NCBI GenBank assembly: GCA_913056495.1
Contig: CAJXMO010000001.1
Location: 124,001 to 188,000, forward strand
Direction: 5' to 3'
DNA: 64,000 bases
Source: an uncultured Alteromonadaceae bacterium
Lineage (GTDB): Bacteria > Pseudomonadota > Gammaproteobacteria > Enterobacterales > Alteromonadaceae
Shown: positions 50,855 through 58,988 of the stretch, piece after piece
How the letters are laid out: each line of letters begins with the position of its first letter
How positions within the stretch are numbered: position 1 is the first letter of the stretch
Notes under the pieces: model-generated
The model's database searches: none
What the model saw: only the letters and a program-made list of their open reading frames with translations
Told to the model about the DNA's origin: nothing
Position numbers and translations under genes: made by a program

Positions 50855-51095
50855 CCAATGATACTTCTATCGCTTGGGACTTATCCTTAAATCGCTCTTT
50901 TACGATTTTAGTTAATTCAATATCATCAAGCATTTCCATCATCCACTCATAGGTTTCAGCTGGTATAAGATAAGCCGCTGGTTTATTGTGATTTAATATC
51001 GCAATGGGTGCGCCTGCTGCTTCGTTTAATAAAGCGGTAGGGCTTTTTTTCAATTCCGATATACTGGCTGAGCAATCTGCTAAAACTTGTCTCAT
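50844..51095 (-). CDS. RelB/Phd-type antitoxin
   Basis: 83 aa. The N-terminal DNA-binding fold (ADCSASISELKKSPTALLNE, then PIAILNHNKPAAYLIPAETYEWMME) is of the Phd/YefM/StbD class; the tail binds the toxin. Start set at MRQVLAD, the usual family start; the frame is open 23 codons further but without support. With the toxin it probably stabilises the element. Confidence 0.9.
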   Translation of the reverse strand: MRQVLADCSASISELKKSPTALLNEAAGAPIAILNHNKPAAYLIPAETYEWMMEMLDDIELTKIVKERFKDKSQAIEVSLDDL

Positions 51096-51172
51096 AATAA
51101 TAAACCCAAATAAAGTATCTAATTCAGTACTTATTTTAGACCTATTAAATATTGAGTAAAGCATTTTGTTTA

Positions 51173-52273
51173 TTAATTGTTCTCAATCCACTTCCCATAG
51201 GTTTTGATTATCATTCCCCAATCTATATGCCCCATTTGATTTGCTACCCAAAGCGGGTTTTTCCCTTGGCTAAGCATTTGTGATGCAAAGGTGTGGCGGG
51301 TTTGGTATGGGTTACGGTATTCAATATTCGCTTTTTCCAGTGCCGGTATCCAGATTCGTTTACGTATGGCCGATGTATCATGCCAGTGACTTTTATTTTT
51401 TAAGTCAGGAAACACGATATTTTCAATATTTACATTTAAAGCTTTTTGCTTGTGTAGGGCTTGCAAAGCTCTGTCATGCAGTTCAATGGTTCGGATTCCC
51501 GATTTGGTTTTGGTTGATTTTAGATGTTTGTAAACCAGTGCTTTATCAATGTTGAGCCTTTTGTTTTTAAAATCCACATCTGACCAAGTTAGCGCCATAT
51601 ATTCTGACGTTCTTAATCCGGTATAAAACGCTAGTTCAATCATATTCCGGTCTGATTCATTCGGTATAAATGACAGAATTGAATTAATTTCATTTTCGGT
51701 AAAAGGTTTAATATCAGGCCGTTCGAGTTTTAAATTTTTAACTCTATCTATTGGATTTTTATCAATGACACTATCTAAATAAGCGCGTTTATAAGCATCT
51801 CTTAATGGGGTTAAAATATTATTAACTCGTTTCGGTTTCGTGCCATCGCAAACTAAATCAGTCATCCAGTCTGTAACCATAGTTGGTTTAAGCTCTGCCA
51901 ATTTTAAATGACCAAATTGCGGTATTAAATGAAAGTAGATAACCGATTTATAGCCGCGAATTGTGCTTAGTTGGCAAACTTTACGCTGGCGTTCAAACCA
52001 GTCGGTAATTAACTGTTTTATGGTAATTGCATTTGCTTTATTGCTGCTCAGTTCAGTTGCTTTTTTACTATTCGGGAAGTGCTTTGCATAATCAAAAGTC
52101 CCTAATGAAATTTCATATAAAATAGCTTCACGCTTTCTGGCTAGTTCCTGCATACGGGTTTTAGTTGGTGTACACTTTATGGTTTCTCTGCAACGCACAT
52201 TGTTATAGGTAAACTCAATTGCAATGCTCGATTTATTCGGCTTTATGCCTGCGTAAGTTGGTAAGTTTGTCAT
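51173..52273 (-). CDS. int: Tyrosine site-specific integrase
   Basis: 366 aa. An N-terminal arm-binding DUF3596-type region (1-75), a core-binding SAM-like domain (about 85-170), and a catalytic domain with R221 (GLRTSEYMALTW), R326-H327 (YQTRHTFAS; the first residue of box II is Y rather than H), H349 (NQMGHI) and nucleophile Y359 (IIKTYGKW). AGAGG precedes the ATG. It would recombine the 27-bp repeats at the ssrA 3' end. Twelve bases after the excisionase-like gene. Confidence 0.96.
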   Translation of the reverse strand: MTNLPTYAGIKPNKSSIAIEFTYNNVRCRETIKCTPTKTRMQELARKREAILYEISLGTFDYAKHFPNSKKATELSSNKANAITIKQLITDWFERQRKVCQLSTIRGYKSVIYFHLIPQFGHLKLAELKPTMVTDWMTDLVCDGTKPKRVNNILTPLRDAYKRAYLDSVIDKNPIDRVKNLKLERPDIKPFTENEINSILSFIPNESDRNMIELAFYTGLRTSEYMALTWSDVDFKNKRLNIDKALVYKHLKSTKTKSGIRTIELHDRALQALHKQKALNVNIENIVFPDLKNKSHWHDTSAIRKRIWIPALEKANIEYRNPYQTRHTFASQMLSQGKNPLWVANQMGHIDWGMIIKTYGKWIENN

Positions 52274-52285
52274 TTGGGTTGCCTC

Positions 52286-52468
52286 TTAACTTGCTGATTC
52301 TATCCAAAGGTTAATTTGTTCAAAGTCGAGCAGAATTCGCCCGTCCGGTGATTTGCGATAGTGTTGATTGAGTACCCAATGACCTTTTTTAATTTTTGAG
52401 CGAATTGCCTGTTCTGAGTAAGCACCTAATTGTGCAAATGCCTTAACTGAAATATATTTAGGATTCAT
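52286..52468 (-). CDS. Excisionase-like DNA-binding protein
   Basis: 60 aa, winged-helix MerR/Xis-like: YISVKAFAQLGAYSEQAIRS, then KKGHWVLNQHYRKSPDGRIL and LDFEQINLWIES. AAGGGG precedes the ATG. Directly upstream of the integrase on the same strand, the usual place for a recombination directionality factor. Confidence 0.85.
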   Translation of the reverse strand: MNPKYISVKAFAQLGAYSEQAIRSKIKKGHWVLNQHYRKSPDGRILLDFEQINLWIESAS

Positions 52469-52545
52469 AGTAAGCCCCTTAGCGGTTTGGTTTGTCTGTG
52501 TTGGGCTTAATGATGGAACTATCAGGGCAATAAAAAGAGGGAGTT

Positions 52546-52564
52546 AACGGGTAATAAACCCGTT
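52546..52564. promoter_or_regulatory. Hairpin between the divergent xis and 354-aa genes
   Basis: AACGGGT / ACCCGTT (52546-52552 with 52558-52564), five-base loop, ten bases before the 354-aa ATG. It could be an operator for the switch between the divergent genes or a leader structure. Confidence 0.45.
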
Positions 52565-52573
52565 TAAGTTTAA

Positions 52574-53638
52574 ATGACTAATAATCAGTATGATGTTGAA
52601 GAGTTTAAAATCGTTTTTAATCAAACTATTAAGTATTTAGAAACCATTCGTAGTAGTGATTTAGATTGGATGAAGCACCTTAGAGTGTTTGGTAAAAAAA
52701 CGATTCAATTGACGAGCAAATTAAATAAACCACAGGAATTAGCCAAATTTACTTACGATGAGTTATGGGCTGCTTTCTACGAAAAGAAGTTCCACGAAGA
52801 ACCAACTAAGGCTGAGGATTACCGCGAAAAAATTACAAGATTCGAAAAATCATTTAAAGACACTATCTCAGCTAACAAAGCAAACTATGTTAGTCATTTA
52901 GAAAATGCAGGCTGTAAGAGTACTTTGATTATATCTGGAACTGTAGGCGGGGGAGCCGGGAACAAGTCTAAGCGGTATTTAAGTTTGGAACCCATAGCAA
53001 GTAAGTTACCTGATTCAGAGAATGAAAAGCCTTTAATTAAAGAGATTGACTATAAATTGGTGGAGTATCCTCAGTTTAGTTGGTTGGCAAGACCTTTTAA
53101 GTCGATTGAATTGAAAGGCTGGAGGTTAGGTGTTTTTGCACTTTTATTAGCAGCCATATTTGTAGAAATTATCTTGCTGTTATTGTTCATTTTTACATTA
53201 TCTGCTTTTGGCGTTGTTTGGCCTAATGCGATCAACTTCCTGATATATGCAATACTATTTACTACTACCTTAATCTATCCTTTTAGAGCCTATTACATGC
53301 TAAATCACTCCAGAATCACAATTGCACCATATTGGATGATACCACTAAGCCTAAAACAGAAATTTAATGAAGCTCAGTTAGTCTCAGTCCCATCTGATAG
53401 TCATAAGGGGCGAAAAATAGAACTTAGAATTTATAAATCTGACTGTCCCATTTGCGGCTCCTTGGTTGAAGTGGTTAAAGGAAAAGGCGAATTTAAAAAT
53501 CGCTTGATCGGCCAGTGTTTTGAAGCTGGCAACGAGCATATTTTTAGCTTTGATCACGTCACTAAAAAAGGAGTGCCGCTACGCAGTAACGGCTATTATC
53601 GGGTACACAATTTGTCAAAGAGCGAAGAAACGGATTAA
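52574..53638 (+). CDS. Unknown two-helix membrane protein with zinc-ribbon-like tail
   Basis: 354 aa, no family recognised; the only plus-strand gene of the element. A soluble helical N-terminus (1-180, with a Gly-rich SGTVGGGAGN near 121-130), two membrane helices (about 185-215 and 221-238), and a C-terminal part with CPICG (301-305) and a second C...H set (Cys325, His332) that could bind zinc. No good Shine-Dalgarno precedes the ATG. Divergent from xis-int, so probably expressed on its own; its stop overlaps that of the convergent 124-aa gene. Candidate cargo. Confidence 0.7.
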   Translation: MTNNQYDVEEFKIVFNQTIKYLETIRSSDLDWMKHLRVFGKKTIQLTSKLNKPQELAKFTYDELWAAFYEKKFHEEPTKAEDYREKITRFEKSFKDTISANKANYVSHLENAGCKSTLIISGTVGGGAGNKSKRYLSLEPIASKLPDSENEKPLIKEIDYKLVEYPQFSWLARPFKSIELKGWRLGVFALLLAAIFVEIILLLLFIFTLSAFGVVWPNAINFLIYAILFTTTLIYPFRAYYMLNHSRITIAPYWMIPLSLKQKFNEAQLVSVPSDSHKGRKIELRIYKSDCPICGSLVEVVKGKGEFKNRLIGQCFEAGNEHIFSFDHVTKKGVPLRSNGYYRVHNLSKSEETD

Positions 53639-54009
53639 AAATCCATATTTAATAGAGCAAAGTTTTTAAAGAATGTGGATTTCCTAAGTTGTAATAAGCC
53701 TTTGTCGTTGGTCTTTAGAATGATTTCGGTTTCGTCATTTAAAACCAACATACCAACGACAATGGCAATATCTTCTGTGTGATAGTTTCCTGACTCGGCT
53801 AATTCGACATATACGGCATGACTATTTAACAGGCCAAAGGCTTCTTCATTGCTGAATGTGTTTAGTTCTGGCGGAAAGCCAAACGAAAATACGCCAGGTG
53901 CAATTTCTTCTTCATCATCCAATATAAAATCACTTCTGCTGGTAGGTCGGTTTACTGGTTTAGTTTGCTTTTTCGCTTTTTTGCGTCTGGTATTTTTGCT
54001 TACTGGCAT
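53635..54009 (-). CDS. Unknown 124-aa protein downstream of rep
   Basis: Very basic N-terminus (VSKNTRRKKAKKQTK), an acidic patch (FILDDEEEIAPGVFSFGFPPE), then a mixed alpha/beta part. GAGGG precedes the ATG. It follows rep on the same strand with a hairpin between. The basic N-terminus suggests contact with nucleic acid; a replication accessory is possible. No family recognised. Confidence 0.65.
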   Translation of the reverse strand: MPVSKNTRRKKAKKQTKPVNRPTSRSDFILDDEEEIAPGVFSFGFPPELNTFSNEEAFGLLNSHAVYVELAESGNYHTEDIAIVVGMLVLNDETEIILKTNDKGLLQLRKSTFFKNFALLNMDF

Positions 54010-54093
54010 CTTTTTGCCCTCTTATTTGGTTGCTGTTTTTCAGTTAGATTTTAAATTTTTAAAGTTCGGTACAGTTATTTACACAAGTCCAAG

Positions 54094-54113
54094 GTCGCCT
54101 CATTCGAGGCGAC
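54094..54113. other. Perfect hairpin downstream of rep, candidate replication origin
   Basis: GTCGCCTC-ATTC-GAGGCGAC: 8-bp stem, 4-base loop, GC-rich in AT-rich surroundings, 40 bases beyond the rep stop. No T-run follows on either strand, so it is not a normal terminator. Short hairpins like this are nick sites for HUH replication proteins. Confidence 0.5.
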
Positions 54114-54153
54114 AACTGTGCAATTCTTCATGGTACTGAATCCAGCGTTCTTG

Positions 54154-55668
54154 CTAGTCTACGTAGGCTTCGTATTGAGCTGCAATTTCATCCGCATCTA
54201 AAGTTTGCTGATCATCATTGCGGCCGTAGCCCCTCCCGCTGCCGCGGTGCCGTCCACGTCCGCAAGGCTGCTCAGCAAATTCAGTGATTTCGGTACCCGA
54301 ATTAACTGAATTTACCGAGCCCGATATTTTCCATTCGTGTTTGCGGGTAATTGTGATTTGCTCACCAGTTGAAAGGCCTTTTAATTTTTTAACTATGTTA
54401 GGTTCGTTTATGACTTCTCCGGTGTCCGTATTGAAAACCAGATTGATTTCTTGTTCTTCATAATAAGGTTGGATAGGTCGGGCAGAGCGGGGCAAGTTAA
54501 CGCCACCCATAGCTAGGTTGTAAGCCGCCCAATCACTGCTATCAGCCGCTTTTCTGGCTTGTTCAATTATCGGGTTATCTACTGGATCTCGAAGCTTTCT
54601 CAGTTCACGCCAGATTGTGACCGGAGCGCCACCAATTTGCTGAAATTGACGAATGCCCCAATTAGAAGCCCAAGCCTCAATTTTTCGGGCTGCTTCGGTC
54701 GCGTCTTTGCCATCCAAATCTTTTTCAATGGCATGACCATCAATATTTTTAGAAATGTATTTGGCGATATATCCGGTCGCGGTTCCTTTTTCGGGATCTA
54801 TGGTTACGCATTTAATTCTATGTTTTAGATTAATTCGGTTAGTATCTTCATCTTGCAATGCATAATGCTGAAAAGTCTTAATCAGGTTTTTTGTATCATC
54901 AGGATGAATGAACAATAATAAATGCCAGTGTGGGGTACTGTCGTGATGCGGTTCAACCACTCTAAAGCCATACGGATTAATTTGTTTTTTATGAATGGCT
55001 GAGCGGATTAACTTCCATTCTTCATTTAAAAAATGGTGTGCCTCTCTCGGTGTCGCGCCATTAAATTTAGGGTTAGCTGTGCCATTGGCTTTAATTTGAT
55101 GGAAACGGGATGGCGTGGTTAAGGTAATAAATAAAGCTTGGTGATGGTGGTATTCTGCCAGTTCTTCAAAGCCTTTTGCTCTAACCATAAGCTCGGCACG
55201 TCTGATTGCCGGATTAGACACATTTTTATCGTAAACTTCGGCCAGCGAAAATTCTTCGCCCAATTCATTATTGATATAGGTCGATTCTAAAAATTGGCGT
55301 GAAAGTAATTTTTCTTGTCGTCTGCGGTTGTTAGTGTAGTTGCTGACGTAACTTGATTGATGTTTGTGGACAAGCTCTAAATCTCTGGCTACTTGTTCAA
55401 GTTTACGCTTTTTAAGCGTTTTAAATTGTTTAAACCACCAACTATCGCAGCCAAATTTTTTAAGTTGCTCGGTTTCATCGGATGGAATATTTTCAATACC
55501 GTACATTAGCGCATCATCAGCGCAGCCGCTCAGAATTCGCGCTCGCGCTGATTCTTGCGCTAATTTTACGAGCCTTGCTTTTTCTATGGCTAAGCTTTTT
55601 AGATTATCCAGTGATTCCGAAAGGTTTAAATCGCCTATTCTTAACGCCTTATCAATGTTATTCAGCAT
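54154..55668 (-). CDS. Replication endonuclease, phage gpA-like HUH family (integrated-form frame)
   Basis: 504 aa from the first canonical ATG. HUH endonuclease of the phage replication gene A type (PF05840-like). Nicks one strand at the origin and starts rolling-circle replication. ALFITLTTPSRFHQI (about 178-192) is motif I, HWH (237-239, in TPHWHLLLFIHPDD) is the HUH metal site, and Y300/Y304 in GYIAKYISKN are the two catalytic tyrosines. The C-terminal 100 residues are Arg/Gly-rich near the end. The frame is open far upstream of this ATG with no ATG, GTG or TTG, and relatives are longer, so this ATG is probably internal; see the entry for 55669-55990. Confidence 0.88.
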   Translation of the reverse strand: MLNNIDKALRIGDLNLSESLDNLKSLAIEKARLVKLAQESARARILSGCADDALMYGIENIPSDETEQLKKFGCDSWWFKQFKTLKKRKLEQVARDLELVHKHQSSYVSNYTNNRRRQEKLLSRQFLESTYINNELGEEFSLAEVYDKNVSNPAIRRAELMVRAKGFEELAEYHHHQALFITLTTPSRFHQIKANGTANPKFNGATPREAHHFLNEEWKLIRSAIHKKQINPYGFRVVEPHHDSTPHWHLLLFIHPDDTKNLIKTFQHYALQDEDTNRINLKHRIKCVTIDPEKGTATGYIAKYISKNIDGHAIEKDLDGKDATEAARKIEAWASNWGIRQFQQIGGAPVTIWRELRKLRDPVDNPIIEQARKAADSSDWAAYNLAMGGVNLPRSARPIQPYYEEQEINLVFNTDTGEVINEPNIVKKLKGLSTGEQITITRKHEWKISGSVNSVNSGTEITEFAEQPCGRGRHRGSGRGYGRNDDQQTLDADEIAAQYEAYVD

Positions 55669-55990
55669 TAAATTGGCGTGTTGAATGCCTAAGTTATCGC
55701 GTATTTTTTGATATTTTTTGTTTGTTTCGTGGCTGAAAGTAGGGTGTAAGTCGTTGAATACAGCATGAAATAGCTGGTCTTCAAGTGGTGTAAAATCGGT
55801 CTGATTTTTTCGTTGAAAATTGTCATTTTCGTCAAAAAATGGGTATAAATAAGCCCATTTGAGCCTAGTGGAGACAAAAGCACGAGAAATTTGATTGAGC
55901 GTTAACCCATTGATTTCATTGGGCTTAAAGGCTCTAGAGTGGTCTGTGTGGTTGAGGCTTGTGGTGGAGCCGGGGGGATTTGAACCCCCG
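55669..55990 (-). other. Open, startless N-terminal extension of rep up to the attachment site
   Basis: From 55668 back through 55990, and on into tmRNA to 56023, the rep frame has no stop and no ATG, GTG or TTG. The implied residues look like protein (SRAFVSTRLKWAYLYPFFDE). If 55990 is joined to 47930, as in an excised circle, the frame continues six codons to ATG (47946-47944) with AGGA just upstream. That gives 113 extra residues and a Rep of about 617 aa. Confidence 0.7.
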
Positions 55991-56327
55991 TCCGAAGTAC
56001 CGCCGTCCTCGGTACTACATGCTTAGTTTATCTTTAAATTCACCTAGAAGCTGCGGACAAACACGCCACTACTAGACTATCCTGAATTAAATTTCATGGT
56101 TCAGCTCTCAGGCGGGAGCATCCGCACTATCTTGTTTGGGTTTGAACTTCTGTAATTCCCCGTCTTACAAGCGGAAGCTAGGGCAGAAGTGCTAAGAGCA
56201 GGTTATTAAGCTGCTAAAGCGTAAGTTTCGTCGTTTGCGACTATTTTTTTGCGGCTTTTTACGTGGCCAACCGCCCCACGGCATGCACCTTAGAGTTTGT
56301 GTAATTCGTCGAGTCCTAATCGGCCCC
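55962..56327 (-). ncRNA. ssrA: Transfer-messenger RNA
   Basis: 366 nt, rescues stalled ribosomes. The 5' end GGGGCCGATTAGGACTCGAC pairs with the 3' end CGGCTCC-A-CCA, and the T-arm reads GGGGGTTCAAATCCCCC. The tag frame (56238-56206) is GCA AAC GAC GAA ACT TAC GCT TTA GCA GCT TAA, giving ANDETYALAA. CCA is encoded. The last 27 bases but two are the attachment core of the integrated element, which has rebuilt the 3' end. Confidence 0.97.
55964..55990. repeat. Proximal attachment site within ssrA
   Basis: 27 bases identical to 47903-47929, forming the T-arm and acceptor 3' strand of tmRNA. Confidence 0.92.
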
Positions 56328-56420
56328 GTTGAGCTAAACTTTGTGCAAACCCAAAGTCTGTATCACAATCTCAAGTTTCAAATATACGCTTTTCATGGCG
56401 GATATTCAAGTGACCCTGAT

Positions 56421-58988
56421 TTATTTATTCGCTGGGAATCTGCCTTTTTGTATAAAATTTAGCAAAAATATCAGGCAAATAGCTAAAAAGTTTACAGTTC
56501 CACCACCTTTGTTAGTGTTAATTTCAAGATCATCGTTTACCGCGTCAGCCGTAACCTCTACAGAAACCGTAGCCTGACTCGATGCTGCACCGTCAGAAAT
56601 GGTGTAGTTCAGCGTTTCTGTACCGGTAAAGTTATTTGCTGGTGTGTAGGTGATTTGATTATTGGTGATAGACGCACTACCGCTACCCTGATATTCAACA
56701 CTTGTTATCGTGAGTGAATCTCCGTCAGCATCTGTATCATTGGATAATACGGTCAAGGTTTTAGATGCATTTTCTGTTGTATTTAGTTCAAAAGAATCGT
56801 TATTGGCGACCGGTGCACTATTGGCCGGAACAACAGTTAAAGTGACGTTGGCTGTATCTTCGGCAATTCCGTCCGATATGGTATAGCTCAGAGTTTCTGT
56901 ACCGGTAAAGCCGGTAGCTGGCATATAGAGTATCTGGTCATCGGTTATCATTGCACTGCCGGTGCCCTGATAATCTATCTGTACCAGGTTCAGGGTGTCA
57001 GAGTCAGCATCTGTATCATTGGCCAGCACATTTAAAGTGAGTTGACTGTTAATGGCTAAATCGAGCATGTAAGTATCAGAGTTTGCTACAGGCGCATTAT
57101 TTTCAATCGGAATGATTCTGAAATTTCCCGGTGATAAATTAAAGAAAATATTATCACTACACTGGAGCATAATTTTACCTAAAAAGGTATTAATATTGGG
57201 CATGTTAATTTGAGCCTGCCCTGTGTTTTCAACATCCTGCACCAGTATATACTCGAAGCTGGCTGCATTGTCGTCAGATAAGATAATATCCAGTGCTGGG
57301 CACAGTGTTTCAGTCTGATTAACTTGCCAGTTAACAGTTATTTCCTCACCGGCGCTAAATACGGCGTTATCCAAGGGGGCATTGACCACAAAAGGACCTA
57401 TATTCGCATCAACTGTAACCCGCATATCGTCAACCCCGACACCGCCTTGTTGATCTCGAACCGCAACTCTAAACCGCATTGTGCGATTATTTTCAGGTAA
57501 TATTTCAGTGGTTGTGGTTGCACCATTGGCTAAATCATCGAGTCTGGGTAAATATCTTTTATTGTCCGTATCGGGCAACCAATTTCTAAAAAGCGGGCCA
57601 GTGGTTGTTTGTTGCCACTCGGCTATTGAGCTGGTCGGTTCACCTAGATCAATTTGCTCCCATGAATATGTCAGGCTGTCATTCTCAGCATCATTTGCGG
57701 TTGCGGTTAGTACAAACGGAGTACCGGCCGGAATAGTGTAATTATTGCCGGCATTGGCAACCGGAGCTTGATTATTTATGGATTGGGTTGTGCCACAATT
57801 ACCCGTTGTGCCATTTGAATTAATGGTTTGATAAATTTGCTCTATGCTTTTGCTGTGAAACACAGCAATGGTATTATTGGCGACATTTTCATTACCGCAA
57901 ATGCCGGCATAAGCCATAATAGTAACGCCACTGCCGAGCTCGTAAGCATTGCTATTCACTCTGCTGTCGCCGCAAAATTCTGAAGTTGCATTAAACGTAT
58001 GTTGGGCGCCAAACTGGTGGCCAATTTCGTGTGCAACCAGATCAATATTAAATGAATCGTTTACTGGTCTTGGGCTACCGGATGTACCTTGCCCTTTAAA
58101 TCCGGTAAAACATACAGAACCCACCTGGGCTATACCGCCGCCATTGGTTGTAAACAAGTGACCTACATCGTAATTATCATTGCCTATTTCATTATCAAGC
58201 GTTTGCTGTACGTTTTCTAAATCTGCTTCGCTGTCGGTATTGGTAAAAGGGTCTGTGTTCGGATTGTTATAAATGAGTTCATCATTATTGGCAACCAACT
58301 CAAGTCGGATAGCCAGATCGCGCTGAAAAATATCATTAACCCGGTTAATTGTGGTAATGACGGCATTCATGGCGTTGAGTGAACGAGTTGTAAAAAAGCG
58401 GGTGTACTCACCTGTGGTTGCTACCGCTAATCTGTATGTCGTTAATACCCGGTTTCGGCTATCCAGCGATCCTTTCCTGGCAAGCTCGGGTTGCTCAAAA
58501 GATAAAACAATTTCATTTATGTCAGATTGGCTCTGATACGGATATAACTCATAAGTCTTACTTTTAGCGTTTTGATCCAAATAATATAGCTGGTGATCAA
58601 TCTGATAACTGGCATTAAATCCATTCGGGCCTAAATCAAATCGACCTGTCTGGGTTTTATCGCCTTTGAGATGGCCTTTAAATGTCAGAATGTCGGGGTA
58701 TTTGTGTGCCAGAGATTCGGGCATGACAGGGTCATAGCTAAGAATATAAGTTAGCGTCTCATTTGATATTCCGGGTAAGTTGAGCTCAATTGTTTGCTCA
58801 CTATTGGCTATTTTGCTTAAACCGATTTTGAAATTTTCAGAATCCGGGGTCAGATATGAGACATTTTGTTTGTATGCTTGTTCGGTCTGTATAACGGTTG
58901 AATAGTCGCTTGGCTCGGCCGTTTGCCAACTCAGTGCAAAGCCCGTACTTGGAATGGCCAACATTGCCAGTAATATTAATCTCTTCAT
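56421..58988 (-). CDS. Secreted reprolysin-like zinc metalloprotease with tandem Ig/cadherin-like domains
   Basis: 855 aa. Signal peptide ending GFALSWQ, a propeptide-like region (about 20-180), then a metzincin domain with HEIGHQFGAQH (320-330) and the Met-turn IMAYAGIC (Met358), resembling M12B reprolysins. PKD/Ig-like segments follow (about 410-640), with two tandem repeats of about 95 residues (NSDTYMLDLAINSQLTLNVL..., NNDSFELNTTENASKTLTVL...). The C-terminus is Gly-Gly-Gly, a membrane helix and a basic tail, like GlyGly-CTERM sorting signals. Probably exported by type II secretion and surface-held. The gene ends about 93 bases before the tmRNA start on the same strand. Confidence 0.88.
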   Translation of the reverse strand: MKRLILLAMLAIPSTGFALSWQTAEPSDYSTVIQTEQAYKQNVSYLTPDSENFKIGLSKIANSEQTIELNLPGISNETLTYILSYDPVMPESLAHKYPDILTFKGHLKGDKTQTGRFDLGPNGFNASYQIDHQLYYLDQNAKSKTYELYPYQSQSDINEIVLSFEQPELARKGSLDSRNRVLTTYRLAVATTGEYTRFFTTRSLNAMNAVITTINRVNDIFQRDLAIRLELVANNDELIYNNPNTDPFTNTDSEADLENVQQTLDNEIGNDNYDVGHLFTTNGGGIAQVGSVCFTGFKGQGTSGSPRPVNDSFNIDLVAHEIGHQFGAQHTFNATSEFCGDSRVNSNAYELGSGVTIMAYAGICGNENVANNTIAVFHSKSIEQIYQTINSNGTTGNCGTTQSINNQAPVANAGNNYTIPAGTPFVLTATANDAENDSLTYSWEQIDLGEPTSSIAEWQQTTTGPLFRNWLPDTDNKRYLPRLDDLANGATTTTEILPENNRTMRFRVAVRDQQGGVGVDDMRVTVDANIGPFVVNAPLDNAVFSAGEEITVNWQVNQTETLCPALDIILSDDNAASFEYILVQDVENTGQAQINMPNINTFLGKIMLQCSDNIFFNLSPGNFRIIPIENNAPVANSDTYMLDLAINSQLTLNVLANDTDADSDTLNLVQIDYQGTGSAMITDDQILYMPATGFTGTETLSYTISDGIAEDTANVTLTVVPANSAPVANNDSFELNTTENASKTLTVLSNDTDADGDSLTITSVEYQGSGSASITNNQITYTPANNFTGTETLNYTISDGAASSQATVSVEVTADAVNDDLEINTNKGGGTVNFLAICLIFLLNFIQKGRFPANK

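Larger units (their letters stand above)
47903..55990. mobile_element. Integrative element at ssrA with HUH replication gene
   Basis: About 8.1 kb bounded by 27-bp direct repeats, one inside the 3' end of tmRNA. All genes but one run on the minus strand: rep, a 124-aa gene, xis-like, integrase, RelB/RelE, a small coupled ORF, a frameshifted secreted ORF, and an 80-aa plus 466-aa membrane pair at the far end. No capsid, packaging, Zot, conjugation or other host-transfer genes are seen, so it looks like a rolling-circle plasmid-like element or a phage satellite. The element is more AT-rich than its flanks by eye. Confidence 0.9.

Noticed and set aside
54094..54113. Rho-independent terminator after rep
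   Set aside because: The stem is perfect but no T-run follows on the rep strand, so an origin or structural role was preferred.
55689..55883. 64-aa minus-strand frame starting at GTG before rep
   Set aside because: It lies in another frame over the open rep extension, which has better protein character; no ribosome site.
47903..55990. Filamentous phage (inovirus) prophage
   Set aside because: The HUH Rep and small membrane protein fit, but there is no Zot/pI ATPase and no coat or pIII-like gene; the 466-aa protein has no Walker motifs.
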